Below the pieces are notes generated by a model, which was not told where the DNA came from, ran no database searches, and saw nothing but the letters and a program-made list of their open reading frames with translations. Position numbers and translations under genes: made by a program. From Candidatus Cyanaurora vandensis (GTDB lineage: Bacteria > Cyanobacteriota > Cyanobacteriia > Gloeobacterales > Anthocerotibacteraceae), in the NCBI RefSeq assembly GCF_013285555.1, contig NZ_JAAXLT010000092.1, forward strand, positions 30,072-94,071: a stretch of DNA of 64,000 nt, written 5' to 3'. How positions within the stretch are numbered: the first letter of the stretch is position 1; each line of letters opens with the position of its first letter. This document shows positions 18,325-26,912 of the stretch, in pieces.

Positions 18325-18720
18325 ATGAAATACGATGAATTCCTAGCTCAGGTGCGGCGGCGGGCAGATTTGGACCATCAAGAGGCAGTCTACGCGGTTC
18401 AGGCGGTCCTGGAGACTTTGAGTGAACACATGGCGGGGCGTGAGCCGCACAATCTCGCCTCCCAACTGCCTTTGGAGATCTCCCAATATCTCCACCATGA
18501 CCCGGGGGAGCGGGCTGAGGCGCGTGGGGAACGGTTTTCGCTCACTGAGTTTTATGGGCGGGTCCGTGACCGTGAACAAGTTGACCTTGAGAAGGCCCAA
18601 CATCATGCTCAAATCGTCATTGAGGTTTTGACGGAGGCGGTGACAGAGGGCCTGATGCGCGGGGTCCGTGCCCAGTTCCCGGCTGAGTATGAGGCTCTTT
18701 TTAAAGCTCCTGTGCGTTAA
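18325..18720 (+). CDS. DUF2267 domain protein
   Basis: The 131-residue protein is a single DUF2267 domain made of two similar halves. The first (MKYDEFLAQVRRRADLDHQEA) and second (TEFYGRVRDREQVDLEKAQ) share the F-x-x-x-V-R pattern followed by a helix ending in L-x-x-L. The family is small, helical and of unknown role. It may share a transcript with the radical SAM gene upstream. A GC-rich palindrome follows the stop and could act as a terminator. Confidence 0.88.
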   Translation: MKYDEFLAQVRRRADLDHQEAVYAVQAVLETLSEHMAGREPHNLASQLPLEISQYLHHDPGERAEARGERFSLTEFYGRVRDREQVDLEKAQHHAQIVIEVLTEAVTEGLMRGVRAQFPAEYEALFKAPVR

Positions 18721-18731
18721 AACGAGAGATC

Positions 18732-18770
18732 TCCCTAAATCCCCCTTTTCAAGAGGGGCTAAGGGGGGCC
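18732..18770. repeat. Second CCCTAAATCCCCC-type palindrome
   Basis: CTCCCTAAATCCCCCTTTTC leads into AAGAGGGGCTAAGGGGGG; CCCCTTTTCAAGAGGGG can form a hairpin. It resembles the element at 10226 and sits between the convergent DUF2267 and methyltransferase genes. Confidence 0.6.
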
Positions 18771-18830
18771 TCTTATGCCTTGGTCCCCCACCACGCCTGT
18801 GCCCAGTAGGGTATGGGGCGGAGGGGCCTG

Positions 18831-19553
18831 TTAGGAAGCTTTAATGAAGATCATCAAGTGTTGGTAGGGTAAAAAGTCTTTGGTTTCCTGCCAGACTAGT
18901 CCGGCGGCAGTTAGTTCTAGGCGGACTTGCTGTTGGGTCATTTTGTGGACGGGCTTGATGGGGACATTGGCGTCTTCAGCACGGTATTCGATGAGAACGA
19001 CCCGTCCACCCGGTTTGAGGGATTTGACGATGGCGGACATCATCTCTTTGGGGTAGGAGAACTCGTGGTAGGTATCCACCATCAAAACTAGGTCCACGGG
19101 TTCGGGGAGTTTGGGGTCGGTGATGGTGCCGAGGACAGCTTGGACATTGGTAATCTTGCGGTCTTGGGCCAACCCAGTCAGGACGCGGACCATTTCGGGT
19201 TGGACATCCACGGCGAGGACCCGGCCTTGGGGGACTAGGGGGCTGAGTCGAAAACTGAAGTAGCCTGTACCTGCACCAATATCGGCAACGACAGCATCGG
19301 GTTTGAGGCCCAAGCTCTGGACAACACGGTCGGGTTGCTCGGTCACTTCACGGCTGGGCCGCTCCAGCCAAGCCGCACCGTCAAAGCCCATAACGTTGGC
19401 AATCTCGCGGCCCATGTAAAATTTACCAATTCCGTCGGGGTCGTGGAGCGTCCGCTCTTCGTAAGTGGTATTGGTGGTCTGCGCTAGGGGAGCTTGGGCA
19501 CAGGAGTTTAAGCCCAGGGTCAACAGCAATAGATAGGGCAGCGTGTTCTTCAT
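18831..19553 (-). CDS. Lipoprotein-type class I SAM methyltransferase
   Basis: The 240-residue protein starts with a lipoprotein signal (MKNTLPYLLLLTLGLNSCAQ, lipobox LNSC, Cys18). A Rossmann methyltransferase follows with motif I ADIGAGTGYFSFRL (about 90-103) and an acidic motif II (VLAVDVQPEM). A catalytic acceptor cannot be inferred. It is odd because SAM is not expected outside the cytoplasm, yet the lipobox looks genuine. The gene stands alone between intergenic repeats. The enzyme might be membrane-anchored and act on lipids or quinones; that is speculation. Confidence 0.75.
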   Translation of the reverse strand: MKNTLPYLLLLTLGLNSCAQAPLAQTTNTTYEERTLHDPDGIGKFYMGREIANVMGFDGAAWLERPSREVTEQPDRVVQSLGLKPDAVVADIGAGTGYFSFRLSPLVPQGRVLAVDVQPEMVRVLTGLAQDRKITNVQAVLGTITDPKLPEPVDLVLMVDTYHEFSYPKEMMSAIVKSLKPGGRVVLIEYRAEDANVPIKPVHKMTQQQVRLELTAAGLVWQETKDFLPYQHLMIFIKAS

Positions 19554-19641
19554 ATTTTTATTTTATCCGGGCAAAAGATCGCACCAGAGACAAAATCAAG
19601 CGATGCACAACTGACACTTGGAGTTGGTACACTTTAATCAA

Positions 19642-19685
19642 GGGGAACCCGTGATCTCCTTGCCGGGCTGAAAAAGGGGTTCCCC
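19642..19685. other. Long inverted repeat in the gap upstream of the methyltransferase gene
   Basis: GGGGAACCC (19642-19650) pairs perfectly with GGGTTCCCC (19677-19685) around a 26-base loop that contains further C/G runs. It lies between two minus-strand genes, downstream of the deacetylase stop. On the minus strand it is followed by GATTAAAGTGTACC, with no clear U-tract, so it could be a structured leader or weak terminator. Confidence 0.45.
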
Positions 19686-19737
19686 CCTATTTTCGGGTCT
19701 TCCCTGGTATAGCGTTCCCCTATTTTTCCCGAATTCC

Positions 19738-20487
19738 CTAACTAGACTCGGCATTGGGGAAGCAGTGTAAATGTAGGGGTGTCAATACTTTGAAGACTTC
19801 AGCCCGTGCATAGCCCTGAGGTCCACCCCAACTCCGCGCTTGAGTATCAAAAAAATCTTTGTACTCAGCCCACTGTGACCCGAACTGACTGTGGTGACAT
19901 TGGATCGCTTGGAGCTTCTGTTCCCAAACTGTGCTCACGTCCACCGTGGTATTGGGCCGCGCACTGAAGAAGAAACCGATGGCGCAGACGCGGTGCGGCG
20001 GTAGGCTAGAGGGCGCGATCCGGGGCGTACTAGCGAACATAACCGCTTGGGCTGCCATCAGGCCCGTTACGGGATGGTCGTTGTGGGCTTCGTAGGGCAA
20101 CCAAGGGTCCACGGTCAACACTAGGTCTGGTTGGTACTGACGGATGTAGTTGATTAATGTATCGCGGAGGGTCAGGCTAGGACTGAGATAGCCGTCTTGA
20201 TAATCTAACCAAACTAATTCAGCGGGGACACCAAGGACATCGAGTGCTTTTTGCTGTTCCCCACGGCGTAATAATTTCAATTGATTGGGGTCTTGGTCCG
20301 GGTCATCACTGCCAGCGGTCCCATCGGTCACAGTCAAATAGATGACCTCAGCCCCCCGCTCCACCAACCGTGCCAAGGTCCCGCCGGCTCCAATGTCCGC
20401 ATCATCTGGGTGGGGTTGGATACAGAGGACACGGCGCGACTCCAGTAGGTCAGGGATCATCAACACGGGCGGTACCGAAAACTGCAC
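19738..20487 (-). CDS. PIG-L/LmbE family deacetylase
   Basis: The protein has the PIG-L zinc motif PHPDDAD (in LCIQPHPDDADIGAGGTLA, quoted in part), the TVTDGTAGS segment, and EAHNDHPVTG near residue 130, which provides the third metal ligand. The family removes N-acetyl groups from sugars such as GlcNAc-inositol lipids or related metabolites. The 249-residue frame starts with GTG at 20487; ATG at 20460 (MIPDLLESRRVL) is an equally good start. It is 18 bp downstream of sigF on the same strand, so the two may form an operon. Confidence 0.88.
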   Translation of the reverse strand: MQFSVPPVLMIPDLLESRRVLCIQPHPDDADIGAGGTLARLVERGAEVIYLTVTDGTAGSDDPDQDPNQLKLLRRGEQQKALDVLGVPAELVWLDYQDGYLSPSLTLRDTLINYIRQYQPDLVLTVDPWLPYEAHNDHPVTGLMAAQAVMFASTPRIAPSSLPPHRVCAIGFFFSARPNTTVDVSTVWEQKLQAIQCHHSQFGSQWAEYKDFFDTQARSWGGPQGYARAEVFKVLTPLHLHCFPNAESS

Positions 20488-20505
20488 TCATTATTAGGAC
20501 GAATA

Positions 20506-21273
20506 CTACACGGGACTATTGAGTACGCCCCACAGTTCGCGTAGGCCCTTAGTGATGCGGCGCGAGACGGTCATGGGCGAGAGACCCAGGCGACGGGCGG
20601 TCTCGGTTTGGGTCAAGTCCTGGAAAAAGACAAACTCGATAATCTGCCGGGTGGAATCCTCAAGGTGGGTGAGGGCCTGTTGTAGCCGTAAACGGTCTTC
20701 TTCAGCGAGACAAAAACTCTGGTAAGAATAGTCGGGGAGGAGGTCGCCTAGACAGAAAGTCGCGTCTTCCTGAAGATTCACCGGGGCATCTAGACTGAGG
20801 GGGAGGCGGTTGGAACGCGCCAGCTTCACCTGTCGCCACTCTTCAAAAGAGATCTCCAGTAGGTCCGCTAGTTCTTTTTCACCGGGAGTCCGGCCCAATG
20901 CCTGGGTCGCTTCTTGACCGGCGCGACGACCGCGACGGGCTAATTCCTGGAGCCGACGGGGGATACGGACGGCTGAACTGCGGTCGCGTAAATAATGCTG
21001 CATCTCGCCCCGGATGTAGGGGACTGCGAAGGAACTAAAAGAATGGCCCCGGCTTACATCGAAGCGTTCGACTGCTCGGATTAGGCCCAAACATCCCACT
21101 TGAACTAGATCTTCATAGGGTTCACCACAGCGGCGGGAGACTTGGTGGGCTACTTTGCGGACTAGGCCCACATTGCGCCGGACTAGTTCGTTCCGTAGGC
21201 GAACCGAGGGCTTTTCGCGATAAGCTTGAAGCAGTTCTAGACTTTCAACTTTCTCACCTTGGGCATACACCAT
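20506..21273 (-). CDS. sigF: Group 3 sigma factor, SigF-like
   Basis: The 255-residue protein has sigma region 2 (RNELVRRNVGLVRKVAHQV, then YEDLVQVGCLGLIRAVERFD and the FSSFAVPYIRGEM core-binding and -10 contact region). Region 3 and a region 4 helix-turn-helix (LTQTETARRLGLSPMTVSRR) follow. This is the SigF/SigB-like alternative sigma type. In Synechocystis SigF controls pilin genes and motility. Here it is divergent from pilB-pilT-pilC across 244 bp, which supports the same role. No anti-sigma gene is adjacent. The symbol rests on class and context. Confidence 0.82.
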   Translation of the reverse strand: MVYAQGEKVESLELLQAYREKPSVRLRNELVRRNVGLVRKVAHQVSRRCGEPYEDLVQVGCLGLIRAVERFDVSRGHSFSSFAVPYIRGEMQHYLRDRSSAVRIPRRLQELARRGRRAGQEATQALGRTPGEKELADLLEISFEEWRQVKLARSNRLPLSLDAPVNLQEDATFCLGDLLPDYSYQSFCLAEEDRLRLQQALTHLEDSTRQIIEFVFFQDLTQTETARRLGLSPMTVSRRITKGLRELWGVLNSPV

Positions 21274-21517
21274 GATCCTCTCCCCCCGTGTTCAATGTGT
21301 ACTTAACCAAGCCCTGACTTAGTCTCGCTTGATCATCATGATGTCCAATTAAAGAATCAGTCACAAGGGGTATTTATAAAGATGTTGTGATATTACGGAC
21401 CCACTTTTTGAACCATTTGAGCTGTAACAGCGAAACTACTAGGAGAGTCCCCGGAATCACCGATAGAGGTTTAGCTCCAAACGGGGCATCATAGGGAGAA
21501 AATAGGCATGTGTCGGC

Positions 21518-23602
21518 ATGAACAATAACAACCTACCCGCCCCAGTCCCAGCGCGTGGTGACACCGGACGTACCCCCGGTGGATTACCCGCGCTCTCCGG
21601 CACTCGTCGGTCGCTGGCAACCCGTTCCGCCGTCACGCCTTTTCGCGAAAAACTGGTCCGCTTGAGTGTTGTTACGGATGAGGTTTACCAGAAGGCCCTG
21701 GAAGAACGCAAGAACACCCATGAACGCCATGCTCGCTCCTTAGTAGAGATTTTAGAGGAGTTGACGGGGAACTCCCTGCCGCCTGAACTAGTGCAGGAAT
21801 ACAAAGAACAGCAACTTATGGAGCTCCAGTTGCTCTACGGGATTGAGTCCGTGGATGTGCAGCAGGACCGCTCCCTCTTTGATACCCAGCAGGTGCGCCA
21901 CCTGTTGAGTGACTTGGGGATGCCTCTGGAGTTGTGTACTCGTTATCGGCTCTTGCCCATCCAGCAGGTCGAGTCCACAATGATTGTGGCAATGGTGGAC
22001 CCGGAGAACCTTGAAGCCCTAGACGACCTCAACCGCCGGGTCAAGAGCCGGAGTCTGACCCTCCAACGCATTGCCATTACCCCAGAGGACTACCAAGTTT
22101 TCCTGGCTAAGTGTCTGGACTCCCAAGCCGTGGACCTCCCCACCGAAGTCCTGCCCGAGTCCGCCCAGGAAGTCGTGGAGTATATCGAGGGGCTTAATGA
22201 TGAGACGCTTTTAGAAAGCGCGGATGAGTCAACCCAGGACCTCGCGGAAGTGGCTCGGGCAGCGGAAGACGCGCCGATTGTCAAACTCTCCAACTCAATT
22301 TTGCTCAGGGCTATCGAGCAGAAGGTTTCTGATATTCACATTGAGCCTCAGGAAGAAGAACTGCGGATTCGTTTTCGTAAGGATGGAGTGCTGCGTGAAG
22401 CCCCTCAGGGGATGGGCCGACTCCCGAAAAAAATTATTCCCGCCCTAGTCTCGCGCTTCAAGATCATGTCTGATTTGAATATCGCGGAACGTCGGCAACC
22501 TCAAGACGGACGTATCCGCCGGGTTTACCAGAACCGGACGATTGACTTTCGCGTGAGTACTCTGCCCTCTCGGTATGGCGAAAAGATTGTCCTGCGCCTG
22601 CTGGATAACTCCTCAACCAAGCTGGGGCTAGACCAACTGATTACGGACCCCGATACCCTGGCGATTGTGCGTGATATGGTCGCCAAACCCTATGGACTGA
22701 TCCTGGTCACGGGACCGACGGGCTCTGGGAAGACGACGACCCTCTACTCGGCTCTAGCGGAGCGCAACGAGCCAGGCGTCAACATCACCACAGCGGAGGA
22801 CCCGATTGAATACACGCTAGCGGGAATCTCCCAGGTCCAGGTCATCCGCGATAAGGGCATGGACTTTGCACGCATCCTGCGGGCCTTTTTGCGCCAAGAT
22901 CCAGACATCATGCTAGTGGGGGAGACCCGTGACCTAGAGACGGCAAAATGTGCGGTGGAAGCGGCCCTCACCGGGCACTTAGTCTTGACGACCCTACACA
23001 CCAACGACGCGCCTGGGGCGATTGTTCGCCTGTCGGAGATGGGCGTAGAGCCCTTCATGGTCTCCAGTTCCTTGATTGGGATTGTGGCCCAGCGGTTGAT
23101 GCGGAAGGTCTGCGCGGAGTGCAAAGAGTCCTACAACCCCGACCCCGATCGTTTACGCCAGTTTGGGTTGGTCTCAGCCCGTGAAAGCGAAGTGATCTTC
23201 CACCGGGCCCGCACCTTTAGCCCCCAGCAGGTCGAGGAACGCCGTCAAAAAAATGAACCGATTTGTGGCACTTGTAATGGGGTGGGTTACAAGGGCCGGA
23301 TTGGGGTCTACGAGGTGATGCGCGTGACGAACAAGCTGCGCGACATGATTAACCGGGAGGCTGATACGGAACTCTTACGGGAAACGGCAGTCGAAGAGGG
23401 CATGAACACCCTGTTGATGTATTCCTTGAACCTAGTCCGCCGGGGTCAGACCACCTTGGAGGAAGTGGAGCGCGTCACGCTGTCAGATTCAGGGCTGGAG
23501 GCGGGCAAACGCCGGGTCCTGGTCTGCCGGACCTGTGAGGCGGAGTTACACCCCGAGTGGATTGACTGTCCCTATTGCACGACCCCTAGGATCAAAACCT
23601 GA
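21518..23602 (+). CDS. pilB: Type IV pilus extension ATPase PilB
   Basis: PilB is the hexameric ATPase that drives pilin assembly. The 694-residue protein has an N-terminal MshEN/GspE-type domain (about 60-210). The ATPase domain has Walker A GPTGSGKTTT (about 397-406), Walker B DIMLVGETRD, and the His box LTTLHTNDAP. The usual tetracysteine zinc site follows (CAECKESY and CGTCNGVGY). A further Cys pair set at the very C-terminus (CRTCEAELHP and DCPYCTTP) forms an extra zinc-ribbon-like tail. pilT follows 16 bp after the stop. The upstream gap is shared with sigF. Confidence 0.95.
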   Translation: MNNNNLPAPVPARGDTGRTPGGLPALSGTRRSLATRSAVTPFREKLVRLSVVTDEVYQKALEERKNTHERHARSLVEILEELTGNSLPPELVQEYKEQQLMELQLLYGIESVDVQQDRSLFDTQQVRHLLSDLGMPLELCTRYRLLPIQQVESTMIVAMVDPENLEALDDLNRRVKSRSLTLQRIAITPEDYQVFLAKCLDSQAVDLPTEVLPESAQEVVEYIEGLNDETLLESADESTQDLAEVARAAEDAPIVKLSNSILLRAIEQKVSDIHIEPQEEELRIRFRKDGVLREAPQGMGRLPKKIIPALVSRFKIMSDLNIAERRQPQDGRIRRVYQNRTIDFRVSTLPSRYGEKIVLRLLDNSSTKLGLDQLITDPDTLAIVRDMVAKPYGLILVTGPTGSGKTTTLYSALAERNEPGVNITTAEDPIEYTLAGISQVQVIRDKGMDFARILRAFLRQDPDIMLVGETRDLETAKCAVEAALTGHLVLTTLHTNDAPGAIVRLSEMGVEPFMVSSSLIGIVAQRLMRKVCAECKESYNPDPDRLRQFGLVSARESEVIFHRARTFSPQQVEERRQKNEPICGTCNGVGYKGRIGVYEVMRVTNKLRDMINREADTELLRETAVEEGMNTLLMYSLNLVRRGQTTLEEVERVTLSDSGLEAGKRRVLVCRTCEAELHPEWIDCPYCTTPRIKT

Positions 23603-23618
23603 ACCTCACCCTGGAGCG

Positions 23619-24779
23619 ATGATGACGACGACTTTGATGATTGAAGACCTGTTGCAAGAAGTAGTAGACCGCAGTGGTTCAGACCTGCACATCGCCGCCG
23701 GGTTGCCTCCCTGTATCCGGGCGGGCGGGAAACTAAACTACCTCGGCAAAGATTCCCTCTCCGCTGAAGATACCCAGCGCATGATCTTCTCGATGCTCAA
23801 CAATAACCAGCGCAAACACCTGGAACAGAACTGGGAACTGGACTGTTCCTACGGCGTCGTCGGTCTAGGGCGGTTTCGAGTCAATGTCTACAAGGATAAA
23901 GGCTCCTACGCCGCCGCCCTGCGCTCCTTGAGCAGTAAAATTCCGACGATGGAGCAGCTAAACCTGCCGCCCATTATGCGAGAGATTGCTGATAAGCCCC
24001 GGGGTCTAGTACTGGTGACGGGACCAACAGGTTCGGGGAAGACGACGACCCTCGCCGCGATGATGGACTACATCAACACGACTAAAGCTGAACATATCAT
24101 CACCGTAGAGGACCCGATTGAGTACATCTATAAGCCTGTTAAGTCTTTCATTAACCAGCGACAAATCGGGGAGGACACCAAGAGTTTCGCCAATGCCCTA
24201 CGCGCCGCCATGCGCGAGGACCCCGATGTGATCTTGGTGGGGGAGATGCGTGACCTAGAGACCATCCAACTAGCGATTACCGCAGCGGAGACGGGCCACT
24301 TAGTCTTTGGTACGCTCCACACCAGCAGTGCCGCCCAGACCGTAGACCGGATGGTGGATGTATTCCCGCCGATCCAGCAACAGCAGATCCGTGTCCAACT
24401 CTCAAGCTCGCTGGTGGCGGTCTTCTCGCAAACTTTGGTCGCTCGCAAGGACCCCAAGCCCGGTGTGGGTTCGCGTTGTCTGGCCCAAGAGATCATGATT
24501 GTCACTCCGGCCATCGCCAACTTGATCCGCGAGGGAAAAACTGCCCAAATGTATTCAGCGATCCAGACCGGAGGCCAGTACTCAATGCGGACGATGGAGA
24601 TGGCCCTGCGCGACCTATATCTCAATGACAGCATCAGTTTCGACCAAGCCATGACCAAGACTTCCCGCCCTGAGGAGTTGTTGCGGATGATTGGCGGTCC
24701 TCCAGCCGCTAAACCGGGTATTCCGCCTACGGGTCCCGCCCGCACCGCTCAAACCATTGTCCCCGGTCGCCGTCCTTAA
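23619..24779 (+). CDS. pilT: Type IV pilus retraction ATPase PilT
   Basis: PilT depolymerises the pilus and powers twitching motility. From ATG 23619 (MMTTTLMIEDLLQEVVDRSG) the protein has 386 residues. It shows the PilT-type N-terminal domain (SDLHIAAGLPP), Walker A GPTGSGKTTT near 135, the acidic box EDPIEYIY, Walker B DPDVILVGEMRD, and a His box GTLHTSSAAQT. The AIRNLIRE-like C-terminal motif is present as AIANLIREGK. A longer in-frame reading back into pilB is rejected because ATG 23619 has its own CTGGAG site. It lies between pilB and pilC, the common cyanobacterial order. Confidence 0.95.
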   Translation: MMTTTLMIEDLLQEVVDRSGSDLHIAAGLPPCIRAGGKLNYLGKDSLSAEDTQRMIFSMLNNNQRKHLEQNWELDCSYGVVGLGRFRVNVYKDKGSYAAALRSLSSKIPTMEQLNLPPIMREIADKPRGLVLVTGPTGSGKTTTLAAMMDYINTTKAEHIITVEDPIEYIYKPVKSFINQRQIGEDTKSFANALRAAMREDPDVILVGEMRDLETIQLAITAAETGHLVFGTLHTSSAAQTVDRMVDVFPPIQQQQIRVQLSSSLVAVFSQTLVARKDPKPGVGSRCLAQEIMIVTPAIANLIREGKTAQMYSAIQTGGQYSMRTMEMALRDLYLNDSISFDQAMTKTSRPEELLRMIGGPPAAKPGIPPTGPARTAQTIVPGRRP

Positions 24780-24808
24780 CTCCCCCTAACCCAACGAGGT
24801 TCTCCCCC

Positions 24809-26041
24809 ATGGCTCAGTTCAAGTACAAAGTCCGCAATGTCCAAGGTGTTGCCGTCGAGAAGACCGTCGAGGCCCGCGATGCGACAGTCCTCAGGAGTAG
24901 CCTACGCGAACAGGGCTATTACGTCCTCCAGATCCAGGAAGTCAAGGGCGGGTTACTGAGCCGGGACTTTGACCTGACTAGTATCAACAACGCCTTGACC
25001 CCGATTAAAATCCGTGACAAGTCAATTTTCTCGCGTCAGTTCTCGGCCTTGATCAACGCGGGGGTAAACCTTGTCCGTGCCCTCTCGGTCCTCCAGGAAC
25101 AGACCAAGAACGTCCAGATGGCAAAATTTATCGAACGCATCCGCTTGGATGTCGAGCAGGGTAGTTCCCTGGCTGATGCAATGCGTAAACACCCCAAGGC
25201 TTTTGATAATCTCTACGTCGCCATGGTCCAAGCCGGAGAAGTGGGGGGTTGTCTCGATGAGGTCCTTGAGCGACTGAGTAAACTCCTAGAAGACCAGGAC
25301 CGCCTCAACCGCCAAATCAAAGCTGCCCTGTCCTACCCGACCACGGTGCTATTTTTGGCGGTGGGCTTGTTCTTGGCGATGGTGACCTTTATCCTGCCAG
25401 TATTCCGGGGGATCTTTAAGCAGTTGGGCGGCGAATTGCCTGCTTTCACGCTCTTCATGCTGGGGATCAGTGACGCGCTGCAATCGGTAGTGGGCTGGAT
25501 TTTACTTTTTGTGATTGGTGGCGGGACGATTTTTGGCTACCGCTACATTTACAAGACACGGGCGGGTCGTGAGGTCATTGACCGGATCAAACTCAAAATC
25601 CCGCTCTTCGGGGACCTGATTCAGAAGTCGTCCGTGGCTCGTTTCTGTCGGACTTTTGGAGCTTTGACCCGCTCGGGGGTACCGATTTTGACCTCCCTAG
25701 AGATCGTCCGTGACACCTCTGGCAACCAAGTCATCGCTAACGCTGTGGATAAGGCCCGCGCTGCGATCCGTGAGGGCGGTCAGATTGCCGTCACTATTCA
25801 AAAAGAACAGGTCTTCCCGCCCATGGCGACCCAGATGATGAGCGTCGGCGAGGAGACCGGGGAGCTCGACACCATGCTGTTTAAAGTGGCGGAATACTAC
25901 GAGATGGAAGTGGAGCTCTCCGTCAAGGCCCTGACCAGTCTGCTCGAACCGATCATGATTGTCGTCCTCGGCGGGATGGTCGGCTCCGTCATCCTTTCAA
26001 TGTACCTGCCTATGTTCACCATCTTTGACCAAGTGCGTTAG
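24809..26041 (+). CDS. pilC: Type IV pilus inner-membrane platform protein PilC
   Basis: PilC is the polytopic platform that couples the PilB/PilT motors to pilin. The 410-residue protein has two GspF domains: one near residues 70-195 (FSRQFSALINAGVNLVRAL and later DQDRLNRQIKAALSYP) and a second near 270-395 (FCRTFGALTRSGVPILTSL). Three membrane segments are visible (about 175-197, 222-245 and 378-405). Length is typical. It is the third gene of the pilB-pilT-pilC unit, 29 bp after pilT. A convergent gene begins 4 bp after its stop. Confidence 0.95.
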   Translation: MAQFKYKVRNVQGVAVEKTVEARDATVLRSSLREQGYYVLQIQEVKGGLLSRDFDLTSINNALTPIKIRDKSIFSRQFSALINAGVNLVRALSVLQEQTKNVQMAKFIERIRLDVEQGSSLADAMRKHPKAFDNLYVAMVQAGEVGGCLDEVLERLSKLLEDQDRLNRQIKAALSYPTTVLFLAVGLFLAMVTFILPVFRGIFKQLGGELPAFTLFMLGISDALQSVVGWILLFVIGGGTIFGYRYIYKTRAGREVIDRIKLKIPLFGDLIQKSSVARFCRTFGALTRSGVPILTSLEIVRDTSGNQVIANAVDKARAAIREGGQIAVTIQKEQVFPPMATQMMSVGEETGELDTMLFKVAEYYEMEVELSVKALTSLLEPIMIVVLGGMVGSVILSMYLPMFTIFDQVR

Positions 26042-26045
26042 GCAA

Positions 26046-26369
26046 TTACTCCAGATCCCGACTGAAGGGCACGAGTTCGCCCTGGGTCGTCAGTCCTAGT
26101 AGGATCAGCTCTTGGGGGCGCAATAAGCGGCCTGTCAGGGCACAACGTTGTTCCTGTTGGGCCACCGCCGGGATACTCACCCGAATATCCGCTAAACCCA
26201 AGGGAGCTAAATTCGACCGCTGCCGTACGTATTCCCATAGGATGTCTCGGATCAATGCCTGATAGCCCTGGTTATTAGAAAGCTCCTTGAGTCTTTCTTT
26301 GAGTCCGCGTTCGAGGCGGATGCTAGTGACTTCCATCTCAGTAGTCGGGGTCCTTGGGCTGACGGTCAT
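26046..26369 (-). CDS. Small ribbon-helix-helix-like conserved protein
   Basis: From ATG 26369 (MTVSPRTPTTEMEVTSIRLE) the protein has 107 residues. The segment EVTSIRLERGLKERLKELS is a beta strand plus helix typical of ribbon-helix-helix proteins (Arc/CopG), and GYQALIRDILWEYVRQRS completes the fold. The C-terminal half contains CALTGRLLRPQELILLGLT with no known domain. The reading extends to ATG 26402, but a -10-like TATACT at 26406-26411 on this strand would place transcription start near 26399, supporting the shorter form. A DNA-binding regulator is likely; targets are unknown. Confidence 0.65.
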   Translation of the reverse strand: MTVSPRTPTTEMEVTSIRLERGLKERLKELSNNQGYQALIRDILWEYVRQRSNLAPLGLADIRVSIPAVAQQEQRCALTGRLLRPQELILLGLTTQGELVPFSRDLE

Positions 26370-26735
26370 GTAGCGGCTCCTGTGGAATTTCGTAATATGC
26401 ATTGTAGTATACGCTGGGCGTCGCCTCCGGGATGATCAGTTATGCTATTTAGATAAGGGCTAGCTATGGCTGGACAGTTGAGTTGATACAACGGCCTACC
26501 CCCTAGGGATACCCGTCATGAATTATTTAACACTGTGGATGGTCAAGTCCTGCGATTATCTTCCGGCTGGGGTTGGAGGCCAGTTTTTGGGGTAGACCCT
26601 AGACTAAAAAACTTAAGGAGAATTCCTTGGCGGCGGCTGATTGTCTGATGCTGACTGGGTTTCAGTCCTCAGGATACTTTAATATCTCAGAATGAAGGGA
26701 TGTGCTTTACTGAAAGTATCCCACCAAGCAAGTCC
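26370..26735. other. Intergenic region, mostly without recognised features
   Basis: This 366-bp stretch holds the TATACT -10-like site (26406-26411, minus strand) for the ribbon-helix-helix gene. A 25-codon reading from ATG 26518 and an AAGGAG site before TTG near 26625 lead only to very short frames. I see no tRNA, repeat array or strong terminator in it. Confidence 0.5.
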
Positions 26736-26873
26736 ATGCTCACGAAACAAGTCATTCTGCTGCTCACGGTTTTGTTTATTCCCACCTTGTTTTATTTCGC
26801 GACCAAGGAAGGGTTTTATAACACCAGCCAGTACACGGGCAATGGCTCCGCCCACGGTACCACTGAGGAGTAA
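26736..26873 (+). CDS. 45-residue single-pass membrane protein
   Basis: The ATG at 26736 opens a 45-codon frame: a short Lys-containing start (MLTKQ), one hydrophobic helix (VILLLTVLFIPTLFYFA) and a polar tail (TKEGFYNTSQYTGNGSAHGT). The layout, with a positive residue before and after a single helix, is that of the tiny subunits of photosynthetic and NDH-1 complexes. I cannot assign it to a named one. No strong ribosome site is visible. The next gene on this strand starts 39 bp after the stop, so they may be co-transcribed. Confidence 0.5.
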   Translation: MLTKQVILLLTVLFIPTLFYFATKEGFYNTSQYTGNGSAHGTTEE

Positions 26874-26912
26874 ACCCTCACGAGAGTTCCGGTTTTTGAC
26901 CTGGAGCATGAT

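Noticed and set aside
26518..26594. 25-codon frame from ATG 26518
   Set aside because: Too short, no membrane helix or motif and no ribosome site.
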